Positions 7,160-11,384 of a stretch of 11,384 bases of DNA are shown piece by piece (positions within the stretch are counted from its first letter, which is position 1; every line of letters starts with the position of its first letter). The notes beneath the pieces are model-generated. The model ran no database searches, had not been told where the DNA came from, and saw only the letters and a program-made list of their open reading frames with translations. Origin of the DNA: Gammaproteobacteria bacterium (lineage in GTDB: Bacteria > Pseudomonadota > Gammaproteobacteria > Steroidobacterales > Steroidobacteraceae); NCBI GenBank assembly GCA_027451085.1, contig DAIDKA010000208.1, forward strand, positions 1 to 11,384. The letters run 5' to 3'. Position numbers and translations under genes: made by a program.

Positions 7160-7711
7160 CTACAGCGGGATCCCCGGTGGCCGGCGCTCCACACTGGTGA
7201 AGTGGTGGTCCTCAAGGCCGCGGGCGCGGTCGTGGAAGTAGCGCCGCAGGGCGAATTCGATGCTGGGAAAAGCGATGTCGTCCCAGGGGGTTCCGGCCTC
7301 GCTGAACAGGCCGACCTCCAGGCTTTCCGGGGTGGGGCCGAAGGATGCCACCGGCAGCCTGGCGCGGAAAAAGACATGCACCTGCCGGGCCGACAGCACA
7401 TGCACCACCGCCAGCAGGGAGCCGATTTCGACGTCCGCCAGGCACTCCTCCTTCGACTCGCGCGCGGCTGCCTGCTGCAGGGTTTCGTCGTTTTCCATGA
7501 AACCGGCAGGGAAGGTCCAGAAGCCCCGCCGTGGTTCGATGCCGCGCCGGCACAGCAGGATGCGGCCCTCATGCTCGGGGATGCAGCCGGCAATGAGCTT
7601 CGGGTTCTCGTAGTGGATGGCGCCGCAGCTGGCGCAGACAAAGCGGGGCAGGTGGTCGCCTGCGGGGATGGCCGGTGCAACGCGCTGGCCGCAATGGCTG
7701 CAGAAGTTCAT
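7160..7711 (-). CDS. Nudix hydrolase with N-terminal zinc ribbon (NudC-like)
   Basis: Predicted nucleoside-diphosphate-X hydrolase, 183 residues from this ATG. An N-terminal zinc ribbon is formed by C4/C7 (CSHCG) and C26/C29 (CASCG), as in NudC and related NADH or ADP-ribose pyrophosphatases. The Nudix box runs from G70: Gly, five residues, E76, seven residues, R84 E85, then E88 E89, giving RESKEECL. The usual glycine after EEx is a leucine (L91); the metal-binding glutamates remain. An ATG 12 codons earlier adds a Cys-rich, poorly conserved-looking extension, so the ATG directly before the zinc ribbon is preferred; neither has a good ribosome site. At 183 residues it lacks the extra N-terminal domain of E. 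coli NudC (257), so the substrate is uncertain. It is 56 bp downstream of the protease gene on the same strand. Confidence 0.88.
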   Translation of the reverse strand: MNFCSHCGQRVAPAIPAGDHLPRFVCASCGAIHYENPKLIAGCIPEHEGRILLCRRGIEPRRGFWTFPAGFMENDETLQQAAARESKEECLADVEIGSLLAVVHVLSARQVHVFFRARLPVASFGPTPESLEVGLFSEAGTPWDDIAFPSIEFALRRYFHDRARGLEDHHFTSVERRPPGIPL

Positions 7712-7754
7712 GGCAGCATGTTCGCACGGGCAGGGTACGGTGCGCACCCGCGCT

Positions 7755-7765
7755 CCTGTGACAGG
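7755..7765. repeat. Short inverted repeat after the aspartyl protease gene
   Basis: CCTGT and ACAGG flank a single base, directly after the protease stop (7770-7768 on the minus strand) and inside the 56-bp gap before the Nudix gene. It has dyad symmetry but is too short and loop-poor to be a terminator. It might be an operator half-site pair or chance. Confidence 0.25.
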
Positions 7766-7767
7766 TC

Positions 7768-9582
7768 CTATGGACTGGTCCGTGGTTCCAGCCCGGTGTT
7801 CTCAAAACGCTTTTTTATGTCGGGCGTCAGCGCCAGCGCCGCCTGGAGGTCGGCATCGGCCTGCGGTCCGGGCTGTGTGGCGCGCCGGGCGAGGCCACGG
7901 CAGTACAGCGCTATGGCGTCCTTGGGTTGCAGCTTCAGGGCCGCGTCGGCATCCGCTAGTGCAGGGGCGTACTCGCCGAGGCGCAGGTAGACCATCGCTC
8001 GTATGGTCAGTGCATTGGCGTTCCTTGTACCCTGCTTCAGGGCGGCGTTGCAGTCGGCCAATGCCTCATCCAGCTGCAAGCCCAGAAAGCCACGCACCTG
8101 GCAGCGGCCGATCAGCGCATCCGGCAGGTGCTCATCGCGGGGATGTGAGTCGATCCAGCGGGTATACAGTTCGTTGGCAGCGCTGAATTGTCCGGTGAGG
8201 CCATAGCTGTCTGCCTCGCGCAGCGGCAATACTTCGTCCTGCGGTGCCGCTGCGAGTGCTGCGGTGAAGTCAGCTTGAGCGCCGTTGGTGTCATGTGCGG
8301 ACAGCCGCAGTTCCCCCCGCGCCAGCAATGCCGGTACCAGATCCGGTTTCAACCGGATGGCCTGATCCAGGTCGCTCATCGCCAGCACGGACTGACGGTT
8401 TCGAAGCAGCGCCTCGGCGCGGTGATAGGGGTAGTCGGGGTTGTTCGGGTCCAGCTGGATGGCGCGGGTGAAGTCCGGGATGGCCTGGTCGAGTTCGTTG
8501 CGCGAGGCGAATGCAGCGCCGCGCCGATCGAAGCCCGCGGCATCCACGGGAGTATCGCTGTAGTTGCTGGCAGGCGCAGAGGAGGCCGCCGCCGCCGCTT
8601 CCGGTGCTGTCGCGGATGCGGCATCGTCCGCGGCTCGATGGACGATGAGGTTGAATACCGGGCCGCCATTGTAGGTGAAGTAGATCTTGCGCATGCGATA
8701 GGAGATGTAGACCCGGTGGGAGAGCAGGAAATCCGCGCCCAGCAACACGTCCGTCTCCATTTCCAACTGCCCCAGGTCGCCGATTCGCAGACGGGTGTTC
8801 CGGGTTTCCTCCTGGTCGAGTTCGAAGCTTTTCACTGGCACGATCCAGGTTTCCGTGCGCTTGTGACCGAAGCCGAGTAGTTCTCCGCCTGGCGTTGCGT
8901 CCGGGTCCTTGGACGTGATGCCGGCCCGGGCCGCGGCGGACGCTGATAGAATCGACAATGAAGCGCCGGAGTCGATCAGAACACGCATCTTCACGCCATT
9001 GATGGTGGCGGTGGTCATGATATGCGGGTGCAGCACATCGGTGTCGTTGATGCTCAGCACGCCGACGGATTGCGGGCTGGCCCAGTAGGCCAGGTTGGCG
9101 CCATCGCAGTCCTTTGATTGGAAAAGGCGTACCACGCCGTTGGCGAGATCAAACTCTGCATCGCCCGTGCGCAGGAAGTTCTGGGCGAGGATGCCCGAAT
9201 AGGTGTCGCCGGCAATTGATCCGCCAGCCACCAGAAATTCGACTCGATGAAGCATCGTCTTGCCGATGCCGAAATCCTGGACGGTGGCTTCACCGGCGCT
9301 TTCGGCGCCTCCGACACCCCCCAGATTGAAGCCGCCGGGTATGTTGTGCTGTGGCAGCGCCAGCTGCTTGACCGTATCCGGATACAGGACGCTGTAGAAC
9401 GCACCGGTGTCCAGCATCATCCGGGCGTTCTTGCCATTGATCGTGACAGTGGCAATTGGCTGCATCGACTGCATGGTGACCGGCAGTTCCAGGAACTTGC
9501 TCACCGTACATCCGGCATGCGCTTCAGCAGCGGTCAGCAGACAAAAGACCGCGACGGCCGCAGTGCTTGCGGGCTTCGTCAT
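7768..9582 (-). CDS. Secreted protein with two retropepsin-like aspartic protease domains and TPR repeats
   Basis: Unnamed 604-residue protein, predicted periplasmic. It starts with a signal peptide (about 1-23, probable cut after AHA). The first retropepsin-like unit has its catalytic triplet D58-T-G in MMLDTGAFYSVL and the later motif GILAQNFL (130-137). The second has D204-S-G in VLIDSGASLSIL and later VLLGADFLL. Each resembles the Asp_protease_2/gag-polyprotein aspartyl protease families. An Ala/Ser-rich linker near 370-390 leads to TPR-type helices to the C terminus, for example AIQLDPNNPDYPYHRAEALL, AIRLKPDLVPALLARGEL and ALKLQPKDAIALYCRGLA. The start is fixed by GGGAG seven bases before the ATG; the open frame extends 34 codons further without a signal peptide. 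Substrate and role are unknown. The TPRs suggest binding of a partner protein. It is transcribed divergently from the CDGSH gene and lies upstream of the Nudix gene. Confidence 0.85.
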   Translation of the reverse strand: MTKPASTAAVAVFCLLTAAEAHAGCTVSKFLELPVTMQSMQPIATVTINGKNARMMLDTGAFYSVLYPDTVKQLALPQHNIPGGFNLGGVGGAESAGEATVQDFGIGKTMLHRVEFLVAGGSIAGDTYSGILAQNFLRTGDAEFDLANGVVRLFQSKDCDGANLAYWASPQSVGVLSINDTDVLHPHIMTTATINGVKMRVLIDSGASLSILSASAAARAGITSKDPDATPGGELLGFGHKRTETWIVPVKSFELDQEETRNTRLRIGDLGQLEMETDVLLGADFLLSHRVYISYRMRKIYFTYNGGPVFNLIVHRAADDAASATAPEAAAAASSAPASNYSDTPVDAAGFDRRGAAFASRNELDQAIPDFTRAIQLDPNNPDYPYHRAEALLRNRQSVLAMSDLDQAIRLKPDLVPALLARGELRLSAHDTNGAQADFTAALAAAPQDEVLPLREADSYGLTGQFSAANELYTRWIDSHPRDEHLPDALIGRCQVRGFLGLQLDEALADCNAALKQGTRNANALTIRAMVYLRLGEYAPALADADAALKLQPKDAIALYCRGLARRATQPGPQADADLQAALALTPDIKKRFENTGLEPRTSP

Positions 9583-9595
9583 CTGTAACTCCCAT

Positions 9596-9611
9596 GGGGG
9601 CTTCGGCCCCT
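9596..9611 (-). promoter_or_regulatory. 5' leader hairpin next to the protease ribosome site
   Basis: GGGGC and GCCCC pair perfectly around a 4-base loop (CGAA on the minus strand, TTCG on the plus strand), with one more possible wobble pair. In the protease mRNA the hairpin ends only a few bases before the GGGAG ribosome site, so it could influence translation. Function is inferred from position only. Confidence 0.4.
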
Positions 9612-9626
9612 GCTGATGTTTTGTTT

Positions 9627-9658
9627 GCAGATTGTCTGCCGGCCGTACGGCCTTGTCT
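9627..9658. promoter_or_regulatory. Candidate operator: palindrome flanked by direct repeats
   Basis: GGCCGTACGGCC (9641-9652) is a perfect 12-bp palindrome. TTGTCT occurs on both sides, at 9632-9637 and 9653-9658, 21 bp apart, about two helical turns. The left copy lies inside a further inverted repeat GCAGA-TTG-TCTGC (9627-9639). The dense symmetry between divergent genes suggests a regulator binding site, but I cannot assign a regulator. Confidence 0.4.
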
Positions 9659-9698
9659 ACGCTTGAGCATGGATTGCGGCCCATCCGCCTTCGTGCGA

Positions 9699-9704
9699 TA
9701 TATT
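9699..9704 (+). promoter_or_regulatory. Candidate -10 box for the CDGSH gene
   Basis: TATATT differs from TATAAT at one position and would start transcription near 9711, about 35 bases before the gene's ATG. The nearest -35-like sequence, TTGCGG at 9674-9679, is 19 bp away and matches only TTG, so the promoter is weakly supported. Confidence 0.35.
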
Positions 9705-9744
9705 TCCTGCAATGCCAGTTCTGCGGGCCAGCTCAGGGGGCGTC

Positions 9745-10380
9745 ATGACGGAAAGCGCTACAGGAACGAAGGTCGAATTACGGTTCGACGGCAAGCTGTG
9801 CATCCACGCGCGCTTCTGCGTCACAGGAGCTCCGCACGTCTTCCTGGCGAATGTCCAGGGACCGTGGATACACCCCGACGCCATGTCCGTGGAGCAGGTG
9901 GTGGAAGTCGCTCACGCCTGTCCTTCCGGCGCCATCACCTATCGACGGCTGGACGGCCAGCCGGATGAGCAGCCACCGCCGGTCAACCTGGTCAGCATCC
10001 GCGAGGCGGGACCCTACGCCTTTCGCGCGCCGCTGGTGATCGGCGGCCTGGACGCGGGCTATCGCGCGACGTTGTGCCGTTGTGGCGCATCGAAGAACAA
10101 GCCCTTCTGTGATGGCTCGCATCACGATGCCGGCTTTACGGCGACGGGCGAGCCGCCAACCGGGAAGGTCGATCCCCTGCCGGGGGTGGACGGTGCGCTC
10201 AAGGTCGATCCGCTTGCCGATGGACCGCTGAAGGTCACCGGCAACCTGCAGATCATCAGTGGCACCGGGCGCGCGGTGGCGCGCACGACGACGGCTTATC
10301 TGTGCCGCTGCGGCGCAAGCAGCAACAAGCCCTTCTGCGACGGCAGTCATTCCAAGATCGGTTTCTCGACGGCGCAGTAG
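9745..10380 (+). CDS. Triple iron-sulfur protein: Fer4_19 domain plus two CDGSH domains
   Basis: Predicted cytoplasmic iron-sulfur protein of 211 residues; the exact role is unknown, with electron transfer or redox sensing likely. Residues about 10-68 form a divergent mono-cluster ferredoxin domain of the Fer4_19 type, with C19, C25 and C59 (HACPSGAI) visible. Two CDGSH motifs follow: CRCGASKNKPFCDGSH (111-126) and CRCGASSNKPFCDGSH (187-202). Each has the three cysteines and one histidine that bind a 2Fe-2S cluster. The two copies differ at only one residue across this motif, and a short KVDPL repeat (141-145 and 153-157) lies between them. An AGGGGG ribosome site precedes the ATG at 9745; an ATG 11 codons upstream has none. 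The gene is divergent from the protease and convergent with the FrnE-like gene, 23 bp away. Confidence 0.92.
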   Translation: MTESATGTKVELRFDGKLCIHARFCVTGAPHVFLANVQGPWIHPDAMSVEQVVEVAHACPSGAITYRRLDGQPDEQPPPVNLVSIREAGPYAFRAPLVIGGLDAGYRATLCRCGASKNKPFCDGSHHDAGFTATGEPPTGKVDPLPGVDGALKVDPLADGPLKVTGNLQIISGTGRAVARTTTAYLCRCGASSNKPFCDGSHSKIGFSTAQ

Positions 10381-10403
10381 CCGCGGGTCTGCGCGCGAAG
10401 GGC

Positions 10404-11054
10404 TCAGGCGGCAGTGGCGGGTGCGGCGGCCAGCTGCCGCAGCACCTGCTCGAAGGCCTCGGGTGGCTGTCCGCCCTGCACCAGCTGCCGGCCGTTGAAG
10501 ATCACGGATGGCACGGCGTGGATGCCGCGGCTGGTGTAGTACTGCTCGCGTTCGCGGACCTCGGTGGTGAACTCGCCGGATTGCAGCATCCGGCGGGCGC
10601 GATCGGCGTCGAGCCCGGCGCCGGCCGCGATCTGCGCCAGCACCCCGAGATCGCTGATGTCCCGGCCATCGGTGAAACAGGCCTGGAACAGCGCGAGCTT
10701 CAATGGCAGCTGATGGCCCTGGGTGTCCGCCCAGTGCAGCAGCCGGTGCGCATCGAAGGTGTTGTAGATCCGGGTGCGCTGCTCGAAGTTGAAATGAAAT
10801 CCCAGCGCCGCGCCGCGTGCCGCCAGCGCTTCCTGGCTGCGGGTGATGTCCTTGGGGTTGTACTTCTGCGCCATGTGGGCGGCGAAGTCCACGCCCTGCG
10901 CGGGCAGGCCCGGGTTGAGTTCGAAGGGCTGGAAATGCAGCTCCGGGATGATGTCCGGGGCGACGCGAGCGAGGGCCGCCTGCAGGGACTTCAGGCCCAC
11001 GGCGCACCAGGGACAGGAGACATCGGATACGAAATCGATGCGGATCTGCGCCAT
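10404..11054 (-). CDS. DsbA-family oxidoreductase, FrnE-like
   Basis: Thioredoxin-fold protein of 216 residues without a signal peptide, so probably cytoplasmic. The DsbA/FrnE signature is complete: a beta strand IRIDFVSDVSCPWC with the active-site CPWC at 14-17, a large helical insertion (about 55-170, including FFQP-like FQPFELNP at 41-48), and the cis-proline segment HAVPSVIFNGR (179-189) with P182. The family includes FrnE of Deinococcus (oxidative-stress disulfide isomerase) and 2-hydroxychromene-2-carboxylate isomerase relatives; the CPWC pair favours a thiol-redox role. The start has AGGGG about 6-7 bases upstream. The protein ends in an Ala-rich tail. The AraC-type regulator gene ends 81 bp upstream on the same strand. 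Confidence 0.93.
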   Translation of the reverse strand: MAQIRIDFVSDVSCPWCAVGLKSLQAALARVAPDIIPELHFQPFELNPGLPAQGVDFAAHMAQKYNPKDITRSQEALAARGAALGFHFNFEQRTRIYNTFDAHRLLHWADTQGHQLPLKLALFQACFTDGRDISDLGVLAQIAAGAGLDADRARRMLQSGEFTTEVREREQYYTSRGIHAVPSVIFNGRQLVQGGQPPEAFEQVLRQLAAAPATAA

Positions 11055-11135
11055 GGGAACCCCTGCACACCGTGTATGCGATGGCCCAGTGTAGCAAGGA
11101 GCGGCTTCAGCAAGAGCCGGTGGCCGACGGCTGGC
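11055..11135. other. Gap between the AraC-type regulator and the FrnE-like gene
   Basis: This 81-bp gap carries the ribosome site of the FrnE-like gene at its left end. Just after the regulator's stop, AGCCG/CGGCT (11115-11119 with 11128-11132) can form a small stem on the minus strand, followed by TCTTGCT. It resembles a weak terminator; the T content is too low to call it one with confidence. Confidence 0.3.
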
Positions 11136-11384
11136 TTACGTTTCTGCCTGGCCGTATCTGCGCCGGTAATCGGCGGGCGTGACGCCGACCCGCCGCCGGA
11201 ACGCGCGCCGCAGCACGTCGGCGTCGGCGAAACCGCAACGCGCGGCGACCTGCTTGGGCGTGATGCTGCCATCTTCGAGCATCCGCCGCGCCGCCTCGAT
11301 CCGGGCGACCTCGACCCAGGTTGCCGGGGTCATGCCGACCTCGGTGCGGAACATCCGGGAAAAATGCCGTGGGCTGACGCCAAT
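11136..11384 (-). CDS. AraC-family transcriptional regulator (GlxA-like), C-terminal end
   Basis: DNA-binding regulator cut by the right edge: 82 C-terminal residues are visible and the frame is open to the boundary. They cover most of an AraC/XylS double helix-turn-helix: the end of the first unit (IGVSPRHFSRMF), the linker MTPATWVEVARIEAARRMLE, and the second unit QVAARCGFADADVLRRAFRRRVGVTPADYRRRY. The ARxxLE-type helix and the CGF...RRAF...G-V-P-YR pattern are those of GlxA-type regulators, whose N-terminal half is a DJ-1/PfpI-like domain; that half is outside the window. An internal ATG at 11354 is not a plausible start because conserved residues precede it. The target genes are unknown; the FrnE-like gene downstream is one candidate. 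Confidence 0.9.
   Translation of the reverse strand: MGVSPRHFSRMFRTEVGMTPATWVEVARIEAARRMLEDGSITPKQVAARCGFADADVLRRAFRRRVGVTPADYRRRYGQAET

Larger units (their letters stand above)
9583..9744. promoter_or_regulatory. Divergent control region, protease / CDGSH protein
   Basis: These 162 bp separate two divergent starts. They contain both ribosome sites (GGGAG for the protease, AGGGGG for the CDGSH gene), a hairpin next to the protease ribosome site, a 12-bp palindrome flanked by direct repeats, and AT-rich patches at 9611-9636 and 9697-9705. I see no coding gene here; the upstream extensions of both neighbouring frames lack ribosome sites. Confidence 0.6.

Noticed and set aside
7768..9582. Reading the aspartyl protease as a lipoprotein because of Cys25
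   Set aside because: The residues before Cys are H-A-G, lacking the leucine-type residue of a lipobox at -3; ordinary signal peptidase cleavage after AHA fits better.
9583..9684. 34-codon N-terminal extension of the aspartyl protease
   Set aside because: The downstream ATG has a strong GGGAG ribosome site and begins a proper signal peptide; the extension would bury it.
9778..11097. Minus-strand open frame of 439 codons across the CDGSH and FrnE-like genes
   Set aside because: It runs antisense to the CDGSH gene and in another frame of the FrnE-like gene; its composition is Arg/Pro/Ala-rich with no motif.

Overview
The window is a gene-dense, high-GC bacterial chromosome segment, most likely from a gammaproteobacterium of the Xanthomonadales/Nevskiales/Steroidobacter type. 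This rests on three things: the xerD-dsbC neighbourhood (adjacent in E. coli and Pseudomonas), an Azotobacter-type FdxA ferredoxin, and a 180 kDa-class NAD-glutamate dehydrogenase combined with ETF-quinone oxidoreductase. I see no rRNA, tRNA, CRISPR array, insertion sequence or phage gene. The assignment to a group is inference.

Layout. Positions 1-4725 hold a minus-strand run, in transcription order: a membrane-anchored PlsC-type acyltransferase, ETF-ubiquinone oxidoreductase, the AFG1-like ATPase ZapE (GTG start sharing one base with the upstream stop codon), and the first 391 codons of NAD-specific glutamate dehydrogenase, which runs off the left edge. A divergent promoter region (4726-4861) separates this run from plus-strand xerD and dsbC. 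Next come three minus-strand genes: fdxA (its stop is 4 bp from the dsbC stop), a zinc-ribbon Nudix hydrolase, and a large secreted protein with two retropepsin-like aspartic protease domains followed by TPR repeats. A second divergent region (9583-9744), rich in palindromes, leads to a plus-strand protein with three predicted iron-sulfur modules (Fer4_19 plus two CDGSH). The right end holds a convergent FrnE-like DsbA-family oxidoreductase and the C-terminal DNA-binding end of an AraC/GlxA-type regulator, cut by the right edge.

Functionally, most of the genes are redox or housekeeping: electron entry to quinone from acyl-CoA dehydrogenases, glutamate catabolism, iron-sulfur electron carriers, periplasmic disulfide isomerisation, a cytoplasmic thioredoxin-fold protein, nucleotide clean-up and chromosome dimer resolution. 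The least ordinary items are the tandem-retropepsin/TPR protein with its structured control region, and the TATAAT box placed so close to the glutamate dehydrogenase ATG that the transcript would be leaderless. I did not find a convincing new defence or mobile system.
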